Assembly: GCA_022447545.1 (NCBI GenBank)
Contig: JAKVBI010000025.1
Location: 1-64,000 of the forward strand
Source: Myxococcota bacterium
Lineage (GTDB): Bacteria; Myxococcota_A; UBA9160; SMWR01
Reading direction: 5' to 3'
DNA length: 64,000 nt
Part shown: one piece after another, positions 7,122 to 14,882 of the stretch
Layout: each line of letters opens with the position of its first letter
How positions within the stretch are numbered: the first letter of the stretch is position 1
Program-made: the position numbers and the translations under genes
Notes under the pieces: model-generated
Told to the model about the DNA's origin: nothing
Seen by the model: the letters and a program-made list of their open reading frames with translations, nothing else
The model's database searches: none

Positions 7122-9818
7122 GTGTCCCCCTCTCCCAAGAGCACCGCCGCAGCCGCACGCCTCGTATTCGTCGACGGCACCAATGCGCTCTACCGCGCGT
7201 TTTTCGCCATTCCCAACCTGCGCGCGCCGGACGGGACGCCCACCAACGCCGCCTACGGGTTCGTGAACATGCTGGGAAAGGTGCTGCGCGAGGAGGAGCC
7301 CTCGGGCGTTGTGGTGGTCTTCGATGCGCGTGGCAAGACCTTTCGGCACGAATTGTTCGACGGCTACAAGGCGGGCCGGGACGCACAGCCCGAGGATCTC
7401 TCCTCTCAGTTTCCCCTCGTTCGCGAACTCATCCGAGCCCACGATCTTCCAGTCCTCGAAGTCGAAGGGGTCGAGGCCGACGACGTCATTGCGACTCTCG
7501 TGGCTCGCGCTCCGGCAGAAGCGGAAGTGCGGATCATCTCCACCGACAAGGATCTGATGCAGCTCGTGACGGATCGTGTGGAACTTCTCGACGGGATCAA
7601 GGACCGGCGTTACGGGCCTGCAGATGTCGAGGCGCGATTTGGCGTGGGGCCTGATCAGTTGCTCGATCTACGGGCACTGGTGGGGGATCCCAGCGACAAC
7701 ATCCCGGGGGTGAAGGGGATCGGTCAAAAGGGCGCCGCCAAGTTGATCGGCGAGTGGGAGACCCTCGAGAACCTGCTCGATCACGTCGAAGAGGTGACCC
7801 CCAAGCGTGCACAGACGGCGCTGCGCGAACACGCAGAGGACGCGCGCCTGTCCAAGCAACTCTCGACTCTCCGCAAGGACGTGGAACTGCCCCTCGACCC
7901 GGACGGCTTGACGCGCGGTGAACCCGACCTGGACACCTTGCGGGAACTCTACACGCGGCTGGGCTTTACGCGGCTGCTCGAAAACCTCGGGGAACCCGAT
8001 GCCCCTACTTCCCACGCGAGCCCCAGCGCCGAGGTGGAGGGGGTCCCGGACGTCAAGGCACTGGGTGACCTCGCCCAGCGTTTGTCGACTCGCTCCATCG
8101 TGACTCTCTTCCCCGTGATTCGTGGAGTCGGCACCCTGGAAGTCGAGCCCGTGGGCCTTGCGTTTGCGTTGGACGATGATTCGGCTGCCTTCCTGCGTTT
8201 CTCCGATAGCGGGGGCGAGGGGCCCTCCCTTGCCGAGGTCGCCGGAAGCCTCGACGACCTGATCGGATCGGTGGGCCGAGTGGGCTGGGGTGGGCTCGAG
8301 ACGAAACGCCTTCAACTCCTGTTCGCCGAGCAGGGGTTGGAGTTGGCTGCTCCCAGCTTCGACGTGGGGGTGGCGGGCCAGATGCTCGATTCGTCGGGGG
8401 CTCAGAGTCTATCGGCCCTGGCGTCCCGCTATCTCGGTGAGATGCTTCCGAGCTTCGAGGATCTTGCGGGGCGCGGAAAGAAGGCTCTGCCCACCGGCGA
8501 GATTCCCCCTGCCGACCTGGCCCAGTGGGCCGGTCAGCAGGTGCGTGCCGTCGATCGACTGCGACCGATTCTCGAAAGTGAACTGGACGCCGCACAGCTC
8601 ACACCCCTCTACGAGTCCGTGGAGGTTCCGCTCACGCGGGTTCTGGCCGGGATGGAGCGCAACGGGGTCCGGGTCGACGAAGCTGCCCTTGCCGGTTTGT
8701 CGCAAACCTACGGTGCCGAACTGGAGCGCATCGAGGCGAGGATCCACGAACTCGCGGGGGAGACCTTTCTCGTCTCATCCCCCAAACAGTTGCAGCGCAT
8801 CCTGTTCGAGAAACTCAAGTTGCCCGTGATCAAGAAGACCAAGACCGGCTACTCCACCGATGAGGGCGTACTGGAACAGCTGTCCGCCGAGCACGATCTG
8901 CCGGGAGAGGTCCTCGCCTACCGACGCCTCGCGAAACTGAAGAGCACCTATCTCGATGCGCTGCCGCGCCTCGTCAACTCTGAGACCGGCCGTATCCACC
9001 CGATCTTCCACCAACTCGGTGCCGCCACGGGCAGGCTTTCCTCCGCCAACCCCAATGTTCAGAACATCCCCATCCGGACCGAGGAGGGAGCGCGAATTCG
9101 CGAGGCTTTCGTCCCCGCCGATGGAATGCAGCTGCTGTCGGCCGACTACTCCCAGGTCGAGCTGCGTATCCTGGCCCACTACTCCCAGGACGAGAGTCTG
9201 ATCGAAGCGTTTCGCGCCGGCGATGACATTCACCAGCGCACGGCTGCCGAGGTCGAAGGGATCCGCGCCGAAGACGTGGACGGTGACCTTCGCGCCCGCG
9301 CCAAAGCGGTGAACTTCGGGATCATCTACGGGTCCTCGGCGTTCGGCTTGGCGCGTCAGCTGGGGATCGCAGGGGCTGAAGCCCAGGCCATGATCGATGC
9401 CTATTTCGAGCGCTATCGCGGTGTGCGCAGGTTCCTCGACGAAACCGTCGAGCAGGCCCGTGAACAAGGCTACGTACAGACCCTGTTCGATCGGAGGCGC
9501 TACCTCCCCGACCTCGCCTCCCGAAATCGAGTCCTACGCAACGCCGCCGAACGCATGGCGGTCAACACGGTCATTCAGGGCACGGCCGCTGACCTGATCA
9601 AGAAGGTGATGCTGACCGTGGATGCTGCCCTGGCGGGCGCAGGGCTGGCGGCGCGGATGATCCTGCAGGTCCACGACGAGCTGGTCTTCGAAGTGGCTCC
9701 TGGCGACGTCGAGAGCCTGGAGTCCCTCGTTCGGAGGGAAATGGAGGGCGTGGAGGGGTTGCAGGTTCCCCTGGTGGTCGACGTGGGGGTCGGGGAGAAC
9801 TGGAACCAGGCCCATTGA
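7122..9818 (+). CDS. polA: DNA polymerase I, proofreading domain degenerate
   Basis: Repair and Okazaki-fragment polymerase, 898 residues. The 5'-3' exonuclease domain (about 10-290) has FVDGTNALYRAFFA, EGVEADDVIATL, STDKDL and VGDPSDNIPGVKGIG. The middle domain (about 310-500) lacks the metal-binding DxE of the proofreading exonuclease; only weak echoes such as VGWGGLETKRL remain. The polymerase domain (about 520-898) is intact: motif A LSADYSQVELRILAH, motif B RAKAVNFGIIYGSSAFGLA and motif C LQVHDELVFEV. GTG 7122 precedes the first conserved block closely. Predicted polymerase and flap nuclease, probably without proofreading. Confidence 0.96.
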   Translation: MSPSPKSTAAAARLVFVDGTNALYRAFFAIPNLRAPDGTPTNAAYGFVNMLGKVLREEEPSGVVVVFDARGKTFRHELFDGYKAGRDAQPEDLSSQFPLVRELIRAHDLPVLEVEGVEADDVIATLVARAPAEAEVRIISTDKDLMQLVTDRVELLDGIKDRRYGPADVEARFGVGPDQLLDLRALVGDPSDNIPGVKGIGQKGAAKLIGEWETLENLLDHVEEVTPKRAQTALREHAEDARLSKQLSTLRKDVELPLDPDGLTRGEPDLDTLRELYTRLGFTRLLENLGEPDAPTSHASPSAEVEGVPDVKALGDLAQRLSTRSIVTLFPVIRGVGTLEVEPVGLAFALDDDSAAFLRFSDSGGEGPSLAEVAGSLDDLIGSVGRVGWGGLETKRLQLLFAEQGLELAAPSFDVGVAGQMLDSSGAQSLSALASRYLGEMLPSFEDLAGRGKKALPTGEIPPADLAQWAGQQVRAVDRLRPILESELDAAQLTPLYESVEVPLTRVLAGMERNGVRVDEAALAGLSQTYGAELERIEARIHELAGETFLVSSPKQLQRILFEKLKLPVIKKTKTGYSTDEGVLEQLSAEHDLPGEVLAYRRLAKLKSTYLDALPRLVNSETGRIHPIFHQLGAATGRLSSANPNVQNIPIRTEEGARIREAFVPADGMQLLSADYSQVELRILAHYSQDESLIEAFRAGDDIHQRTAAEVEGIRAEDVDGDLRARAKAVNFGIIYGSSAFGLARQLGIAGAEAQAMIDAYFERYRGVRRFLDETVEQAREQGYVQTLFDRRRYLPDLASRNRVLRNAAERMAVNTVIQGTAADLIKKVMLTVDAALAGAGLAARMILQVHDELVFEVAPGDVESLESLVRREMEGVEGLQVPLVVDVGVGENWNQAH

Positions 9819-10002
9819 GCGGGGGTTCGAATAATTGCGGCCATGCCGCGTCGGAACCTCTGTGGGACGCGCTCACAGACGACCGATTCTGAGTCCGGTG
9901 CTTGCCGGCGACGCCGGGGGGCTGTTGGGAACCCACCCCTGGCTGGGGAGGGGCCTGGAGCCGAGTGGCTCGGGGCGGCCGAGAGGCGGAGGTCGGGATC
10001 CC

Positions 10003-10641
10003 ATGGCAAGAGATTCCGCGGAACTGGAGCACCGGCAGTCCCCGTCCTCTCAGGCTGCGAGCGAAGCCGAGATCATTGACCGAGCTCGTCAGGGGGATCA
10101 CGCTGCTTTTGGTCTGCTGGTTGCCCGCCATCAGGACCGTGTCTATCGACTGGCGAAGCGTGTGTTGAGGGATGAGGAGCTGGCGCGGGATGTTGTCCAG
10201 GACAGCTTCCTCAAGGCCTATCGTTCATTGGAGCGCTTCGAGGGCCGCTCGAGTTTCTATACCTGGCTCTACCGACTGGTCATGAACCGTTGCATCGATT
10301 ACAAGCGCCGGGATCGGACGCCCAGCCAGGTGGAATTGGAGGAGGGCAGGGCTCTCGACCTGGCGGCGGGAGCTGTGGAGGGCTCGGGTCCCGAAGGGGG
10401 GGCCCTGGGCGAGGTCTATCGCGGGGAACTGCGATCAAAGGTGGCAGTGGCCATCGAAGCGCTCCCGGAAGATTCCCGTCAGACCTTCGAGCTGCGGGAA
10501 ATCGACGGGCTGTCCTATGCGGAGATCGCGCGCATTCAGGGGATTCCCAAGGGTACGGTCATGAGCAGGCTCCACTACGCACGCCGTCGCTTGCGGGAGG
10601 CTCTGGCCCTGGAAGGCGTGACCGAAGCGGAGGGAGCGTGA
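10003..10641 (+). CDS. ECF-type RNA polymerase sigma factor (RpoE-like)
   Basis: 212 residues. Sigma region 2 (about 30-95) contains QDRVYRLAKRVLRD, DVVQDSFLKAYRSL and TWLYRLVMNRCIDYKRR. Region 4 (about 150-200) contains ALPEDSRQTFELREIDGLSY, AEIARIQGIPKGTVMSRLHYARRRLRE. This is the alternative sigma layout without regions 1 and 3. The ATG at 10003 follows a GGTCGGGAT stretch; upstream sequence in frame is not protein-like. The stop overlaps the start of the next gene (TGATG), the usual coupling with an anti-sigma factor. Confidence 0.92.
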   Translation: MARDSAELEHRQSPSSQAASEAEIIDRARQGDHAAFGLLVARHQDRVYRLAKRVLRDEELARDVVQDSFLKAYRSLERFEGRSSFYTWLYRLVMNRCIDYKRRDRTPSQVELEEGRALDLAAGAVEGSGPEGGALGEVYRGELRSKVAVAIEALPEDSRQTFELREIDGLSYAEIARIQGIPKGTVMSRLHYARRRLREALALEGVTEAEGA

Positions 10642-11201
10642 TGCATCGACGTCAATCGGAAGAACTCGATGAGCGAAGCACCCGATTGCTTCACGCCTAC
10701 CACGACGGTGAACTGTCTTCACTGGCGAGGTGGCGTTTCGAGAGGAGGCTTGCGGCTGCGCCGGAACTTCGACGTGAGCTTCGGCTCCTTCGACGAATGC
10801 GGGAAGCGGCACGGAATCTCGACGCGCAACAGCCCGCCCCGGACCTGTGGGATTCGATCGCCTTCTCCCTGCCTGCCGAGGAGGCCCGCCGCGGGGACGA
10901 GGCAACGAGTGTCGGAATGCCGGGCCAATGGAAGCGCGGACCGGCTGGGGGAATGTCCGCCTGGCTCAAACCCGCTGGGGCCCTGGTGGCTCTGGCCCTG
11001 GCGACACTCTGGGTCGTGGATCGGGTGCCCGGGGCCGGCGGTCCGGTGCGAGGGGGAGGCGTTGTGCGCTGGTTGGATACCGGGGGTCGGGATGTCATGG
11101 TTCTCGAAGACGATGCGAGGTCGGGCACGACGCTCATCTGGCTGTTGGATGCAGAGGTGGGCCCGGGCGCATCGGTGGGGAGAAGTGATGAGGTTGTGTA
11201 G
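10641..11201 (+). CDS. Probable membrane-anchored anti-sigma factor
   Basis: 186 residues. The N-terminal cytoplasmic part has an anti-sigma-like helix pair (LLHAYHDGELSSLARWRFERRLAAAPELRRELRL split over residues 16-50). One transmembrane helix lies at about 111-128 (PAGALVALALATLWVV), followed by a short periplasmic tail. No HxxxCxxC zinc motif is present, so it would be a zinc-less member. The call rests on one-base overlap with the ECF sigma gene and this topology. It would hold the sigma factor inactive at the membrane until a signal releases it. Confidence 0.75.
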   Translation: MHRRQSEELDERSTRLLHAYHDGELSSLARWRFERRLAAAPELRRELRLLRRMREAARNLDAQQPAPDLWDSIAFSLPAEEARRGDEATSVGMPGQWKRGPAGGMSAWLKPAGALVALALATLWVVDRVPGAGGPVRGGGVVRWLDTGGRDVMVLEDDARSGTTLIWLLDAEVGPGASVGRSDEVV

Positions 11202-11679
11202 CCGAGCGCAGCAGAGGCGAAATCCGACGCGTGTTTGGGCCCATCGAGGCAGGGCCGGGCTGGGACTGCTGGGGGTGGCTCTGGTACTCCTGGCCCCCCC
11301 CGGTCCGGCCAGGGCCGTGGACGCCGTGAGCATCGAGGTTCTCGTGAGTGTGCTGTCTGCCCACCCTGGGACCATCGACCCTCGGGGGCACCGGATCGAT
11401 GCAAAGCTTCGCGACCAACTGCGGTACGAGAGCCTACGAGTCCTCGAACAGGCGGATCTCCAGGTGGGGATCGGCGAACTGGCGTCTCTGGAACTCCCCA
11501 ACGGGAGTTGGCTCCGGGTGCGTCCTTCGGACGTCAGCCGGGATGGGGTTCTGCTGCACGTGGATGTCGAAGGGCTCGTACGCACCGATCTGCGCGTGCG
11601 GAACGGGCATCTCGTCGTCTATGGCCCCGTTCCCCACGGGGACGGGAAGCTCGTCATCAGCCTGGAGCCTCGCTGGTAG
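11188..11679 (+). CDS. Exported protein of unknown function, third gene of the sigma operon
   Basis: 163 residues, starting with ATG inside the last 14 bases of the anti-sigma gene. A signal peptide covers about 1-40 (hydrophobic core LGLLGVALVLLAPPGPARA, then AVDAV). The mature part is about 120 residues, rich in beta-type sequence (LQVGIGELASLELPNGSWL, VDVEGLVRTDLRV, GPVPHGDGKLVISLEP). I do not recognise the family. Coupling to the sigma/anti-sigma pair suggests an envelope-stress sensor or first target, by position only. Confidence 0.72.
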   Translation: MRLCSRAQQRRNPTRVWAHRGRAGLGLLGVALVLLAPPGPARAVDAVSIEVLVSVLSAHPGTIDPRGHRIDAKLRDQLRYESLRVLEQADLQVGIGELASLELPNGSWLRVRPSDVSRDGVLLHVDVEGLVRTDLRVRNGHLVVYGPVPHGDGKLVISLEPRW

Positions 11680-11732
11680 CCAGCCATTGCTCGCATCTAC
11701 AGGGCCTAAACCTCTGGATTGGTGGGTGAAAA

Positions 11733-11754
11733 TTCGGGAAAAATTTTTCCGGAA
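11733..11754. repeat. AT-rich palindrome
   Basis: A perfect 14-bp inverted repeat, GGAAAAATTTTTCC (11737-11750), extended by three more pairs on each side after one G-G mismatch. It stands out in GC-rich DNA. It may be a protein-binding site, a bent-DNA element or a weak bidirectional terminator. Confidence 0.5.
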
Positions 11755-11770
11755 ATATTCACTCAAATAC

Positions 11771-11878
11771 TGACACCAATACCGATAAATGGATACTTAC
11801 CCCGCACAGAGCCAATATTTCCTTCCCAGATTGACCCGGAGCCGATACCCAGCGGTTCCGGGTCTTTCACGTTCTGCC
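11771..11878 (+). repeat. Tandem non-coding element, unit 1
   Basis: Begins TGACAC, then 12 bases, ATGG, two bases, ACTTAC, a CAAT..TTTCCT stretch and a hairpin at 11835-11862 with loop GATACCCAGC, then TCTTTC. The same blocks recur 214 bp downstream with identical spacing up to ACTTAC. A sigma70-like reading (CTGACA, 16 bases, GATACT) is possible in this unit, which would make it a tiny transcription unit with its own terminator. Confidence 0.6.
11835..11868 (+). terminator. Hairpin with conserved loop, unit 1
   Basis: 9-bp stem CCCGGAGCC / GGTTCCGGG (one G-T pair) around the 10-base loop GATACCCAGC, followed by TCTTTC. The U-tract is weak for an intrinsic terminator. Compared with the unit 2 hairpin the loop is identical and stem position 5 changes from G-C to A-T on both sides. 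Confidence 0.5.
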
Positions 11879-11984
11879 CACCGGAGTTTGTTCGGATGGG
11901 GTACCGCGAGGTCTCCCTCAAGCTTTCTCTCCAATGCAACTTGGGCGAATTCATTCTCGGGCCGGGGTCTTCTGCCATTTTTTT

Positions 11985-12092
11985 TGACACGAAACTTGGG
12001 CAATGGCCACTTACTGATGCCAAGTCAATTTCCTCTTTCGAGGACGCGAGCCCGAAGCCGATACCCAGCGGCTTCGGGTTCTTCGTTTTCTG
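11985..12092 (+). repeat. Tandem non-coding element, unit 2
   Basis: Second copy, offset 214 bp from unit 1: TGACAC, 12 bases, ATGG, two bases, ACTTAC, a CAATTTCCT stretch, then the hairpin 12051-12078 with the same loop. A TTGACA at 11984-11989 overlaps its start, but no good -10 box follows. The offset is not a multiple of three, so the similarity is not a protein repeat in one frame. Confidence 0.6.
12051..12090 (+). terminator. Hairpin with conserved loop, unit 2
   Basis: Perfect 9-bp stem CCCGAAGCC / GGCTTCGGG around loop GATACCCAGC, followed on the plus strand by TTCTTCGTTTTC. It is oriented to end plus-strand transcription; on the minus strand (egtD side) no T-run follows. Confidence 0.55.
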
Positions 12093-12128
12093 GATCCGAT
12101 CCCCGAAGTCGCGCCTTTTGAGTCGCGC

Positions 12129-13145
12129 TTAGGCGTTGGCGTGGTTGCCGCGCTCTGTCCCGGCGGTGGCGAGAACGAGGGCGAAATAGCCCTGGGCATC
12201 GGTCCAGACTTCATTCAGCGTCAGGTCGCTGGCGGCGACGAGGTTCTCGATTCGTTCCATCGAGTACTTGTGGGAGTTTTCGGTGTGGATGGTCTCTCCC
12301 TCATCGAAGGACACCTCGATTCCCAGGGCCGCAATGCGAACGCGCTGCTTGCGATCACTACGCAGGTGCATTTCCACGCGGCTCATGGCCTCATTCCAAC
12401 GCGCCACGTGACTGAACGAAGCCATGTAGAACTCGCCAGCGAGTTCCCGGTCGATGCGATCGAGCAGATTCTTATTGAACCGGGCGGTGACTCCTGCAGC
12501 GTCGTCGTAGGCCCGTTCGAGCACGACTGCCGACTTGTGAAGATCGACACCCATGAGTAGTCCGTCGCCCGAAGCCATGGCACTGCGAATCTGGATCAGG
12601 AAACGGGTAGCCTCCTCGAGGCTCAGGTTGCCCACCGACGACCCGAGCCAGGCGATCAGCTTGGGCGCAAGCGTTTCCTTCTCGATGTGGCGCAGGCACT
12701 GCTCGTATTCGGCGCAGAGCGCGACGATCTCGAGTTTGGGGTAGCGCTCGAGCAGTCCCTGACTGCTGGCTTCGAGGGCCGAGCGGGAAATGTCCGCCGG
12801 GATGTACTGCAGACGCTCCTGACGGCGCTGGAATGCTTCGATCAACAACGTCGTCTTGCTCGCACTGCCGCTCCCCAACTCGGCGAGCGTGATCGGGACC
12901 TCGAAATGTTCTGCGATCTCATCGGCTCGCTGCTCGAGGATTTCGCGCTCACAACGCGTGGGATAGTACTCGGGGATTCGGCAGATCTCCTCGAACAGCT
13001 GGGAACCCCGATGGTCGTAGAAGAAGCGGAATGGGAGGGTCTTGGAGGGATGGAGCAGGCCCTCGCGCACGGCTTCCGCGAAGTCGTCGCGGCCCGCCTC
13101 GTACTCGATCAATTGATAGCGTGGGTGGGCAGAATCGGGGTCCAC
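12129..13145 (-). CDS. egtD: L-histidine N-alpha-methyltransferase (EgtD-like)
   Basis: A SAM-dependent enzyme that trimethylates histidine to hercynine, the first step of ergothioneine synthesis. The 338-residue protein has the family start KTLPFRFFYDHRGSQLFEEI, PEYYPTRCEREIL, the SAM loop LAELGSGSASKTTLLIEAF, YIPADISRSAL, LGSSVGNLSLEEA and the C-terminal HTENSHKYS with VWTDAQGYFAL. GTG 13145 is used because no ATG exists near the conserved N-terminus; the frame runs 88 codons further without similarity. No egtB lies beside it. Confidence 0.87.
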   Translation of the reverse strand: MDPDSAHPRYQLIEYEAGRDDFAEAVREGLLHPSKTLPFRFFYDHRGSQLFEEICRIPEYYPTRCEREILEQRADEIAEHFEVPITLAELGSGSASKTTLLIEAFQRRQERLQYIPADISRSALEASSQGLLERYPKLEIVALCAEYEQCLRHIEKETLAPKLIAWLGSSVGNLSLEEATRFLIQIRSAMASGDGLLMGVDLHKSAVVLERAYDDAAGVTARFNKNLLDRIDRELAGEFYMASFSHVARWNEAMSRVEMHLRSDRKQRVRIAALGIEVSFDEGETIHTENSHKYSMERIENLVAASDLTLNEVWTDAQGYFALVLATAGTERGNHANA

Positions 13146-13215
13146 AGTTGCTCCGTCGTAGCCGCGACCGGTAGGCGAAAGAGTCGATCGCGAACTCGTC
13201 TCGATGAAGGCGGGT

Positions 13216-13228
13216 GTATAGCGTATAC
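13216..13228. promoter_or_regulatory. Short palindrome between divergent genes
   Basis: GTATA-GCG-TATAC, a perfect 13-base inverted repeat between egtD (minus) and the membrane gene starting at 13244. Position and symmetry suit an operator or an overlapping -10 element for either gene. No regulator is known. Confidence 0.3.
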
Positions 13229-13243
13229 GCGGGCGAGAGGTGT

Positions 13244-14869
13244 ATGAGCCTGCGGTGGTCCAGGACCGGGGGCTCTGGCGGGGACCGACGAGGGCTGCGA
13301 ACCTCCCCGTGGATGCCTTCCGCGATGCTACTGGCCTCTCCCCGGGTTCCTGGCCCGGGTCGTCGCGAAGGGCGGGTGGCTCTGCTGCTCGCGCTGCTGG
13401 CTGCCGCACGGGTCGGCGTTTTTTCCGCCGCTTTTCCCTTCTTCACCAACATCGACGAGCACCGACACGTCGACGTCGTACTCAAATATGCACGCGGCTA
13501 TCTGCCCGCGCCGGGGGACGACGCTTATGAGGCCAATCTGCCACTTCTGCTGGGACTGTATGGATCGCCCGAGTATCACTTTGACCGGGCGCGTCCATTG
13601 AACGAACTGCCCCAGCCAGCGTGGCTCGGCAGCCGCAGTGACCAGACAAGACGCGTAGAGGCCCAGCGCCGCTACCTGGCTTCGAGGCGGAGCCTCGAAG
13701 CCAACGAGGCTCCGGTCTACTACGCGACCGCGGGGGCCTGGTGGTGGCTGGGGAGGGAACTCGGTCTCCAGGGCGCCTGGGGGTTGTATTGGGTCCGCGC
13801 CCTCAACGCCCTCGCGGCCTTTGTCATGGTACTCGGTAGCTATTTCCTGATGCGCGGATTGCCCGGCCTGGATTCCTTCCGAAGGCTCGGGGTTCCCGCC
13901 CTGTTGGCGGTCTTTCCCCAGGATTCCCAGTACTTCATCACGCGCGACGCCTTCTCGCCTCTGGTTTCGGGGATCGCCTTCCTGTGGGTTGTAGGCTTGG
14001 CGATTCGCTCTCGATCCGGCGGCCTGGCCTACGTGGGGGTCGGGGCGTTGCTGGCAGCTGCTGTACTCGTCAAGTACACGAATCTCGCGGTTGGAGTCGT
14101 GGCCGCTGCGTGCTTTGTGTTCGCCGCCACCCAGCGCCCGGATGCTCGCCGTCTGAAGGGAGAGGGGGGACGTTGGTTGCTGCTGTTCGGGGTGGCGCTG
14201 ACTCCGGTGGTGTGGTGGTGGGTACGCAACCAACTGCTGTTCGGAGATTTTACCGGCTCGAACCTCAAGGTGGAGCGGATGGGGTGGGGGACCCGGGCGC
14301 TCGGCGACATCGTTGGCCACCCGTTGCTCACACTCTCGGGGGTCACCAACTTCGTGCTCGACCTCATTCCCAGCTTCTGGCGCGGTCAGCTGGCCTGGTT
14401 CCGCGAGGACCTCGCGTGGGGGCCGGCGGATGGGTTCTATACCGTGACGAGTCTCGTGTTCGTTCTGCTGGTGGCGGGTACGACCTGGCGAAAATCAGCC
14501 CAGCACGAAGCGGCATCGGGGGCCCTCGAAGGGGCGATCCTGCTCGAGCGCATGGCACTGCTGGCGATCGTCGTGTCGGTGGTGACCCTTGCGCTGCTGT
14601 CTCTGCGCTTCGTGTTCCACGAGTACAGCAATCCGTCCGCGGCGCGCCCCTGGTTTGACCAGGGGCGCCTGATCGCCGGCGCACTGGTTCCCTTCGCGCT
14701 GCTCTACGTGCGGGGGCTTCAGATTGCGGTCTCGCCTCTGGGAGCCACTCGCGCCAATTGGGCGGCGTGGTGCGGACTGGCACTGACCTGTGCCCTGGTT
14801 CTGGGCTCGGAGGTCGCACTGACGCTCCCGGTGTTCAGCAGTCCCTACAATGGGTTCCACCTGCCGTGA
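13244..14869 (+). CDS. Polytopic membrane protein, GT-C / DUF2142-like
   Basis: 541 residues with about ten hydrophobic segments. The first periplasmic loop has the acidic motif TNIDEHRHVDVV, and a later loop has NEAPVYYATAGAWWWLG, a layout seen in DUF2142 and related GT-C glycosyltransferases. Other features are FPQDSQYFITRDAFSP and a WWWVRNQLLFGD stretch. It probably handles a lipid-linked sugar or cell-surface polymer at the inner membrane; donor and acceptor are unknown. GAGAGG sits 6 bases before ATG 13244; ATG 13313 and 13325 are alternatives. Confidence 0.75.
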   Translation: MSLRWSRTGGSGGDRRGLRTSPWMPSAMLLASPRVPGPGRREGRVALLLALLAAARVGVFSAAFPFFTNIDEHRHVDVVLKYARGYLPAPGDDAYEANLPLLLGLYGSPEYHFDRARPLNELPQPAWLGSRSDQTRRVEAQRRYLASRRSLEANEAPVYYATAGAWWWLGRELGLQGAWGLYWVRALNALAAFVMVLGSYFLMRGLPGLDSFRRLGVPALLAVFPQDSQYFITRDAFSPLVSGIAFLWVVGLAIRSRSGGLAYVGVGALLAAAVLVKYTNLAVGVVAAACFVFAATQRPDARRLKGEGGRWLLLFGVALTPVVWWWVRNQLLFGDFTGSNLKVERMGWGTRALGDIVGHPLLTLSGVTNFVLDLIPSFWRGQLAWFREDLAWGPADGFYTVTSLVFVLLVAGTTWRKSAQHEAASGALEGAILLERMALLAIVVSVVTLALLSLRFVFHEYSNPSAARPWFDQGRLIAGALVPFALLYVRGLQIAVSPLGATRANWAAWCGLALTCALVLGSEVALTLPVFSSPYNGFHLP

Positions 14870-14882
14870 AGAGCTTGGGGCG

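Larger units (their letters stand above)
11680..12128. other. 449-bp non-coding, AT-richer gap with structured repeats
   Basis: Gap between the sigma operon (plus) and egtD (minus). No frame here looks protein-like. It holds a 22-bp near-palindrome at 11733-11754 and two related units (11771-11878 and 11985-12092), each ending in a hairpin followed by pyrimidine-rich sequence. Base composition is visibly less GC-rich than the flanking genes. Confidence 0.7.

Noticed and set aside
9853-9892. GGAACC and TCTGA resembling a sigma-E autoregulated promoter upstream of the ECF gene
   Set aside because: The two boxes are about 29 bases apart instead of about 16, so they do not form a promoter.
11719-12132. 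137-codon frame across the non-coding gap
   Set aside because: The two repeat units fall in different frames, the protein has no domain or signal, and hairpin covariation argues for structure rather than coding.
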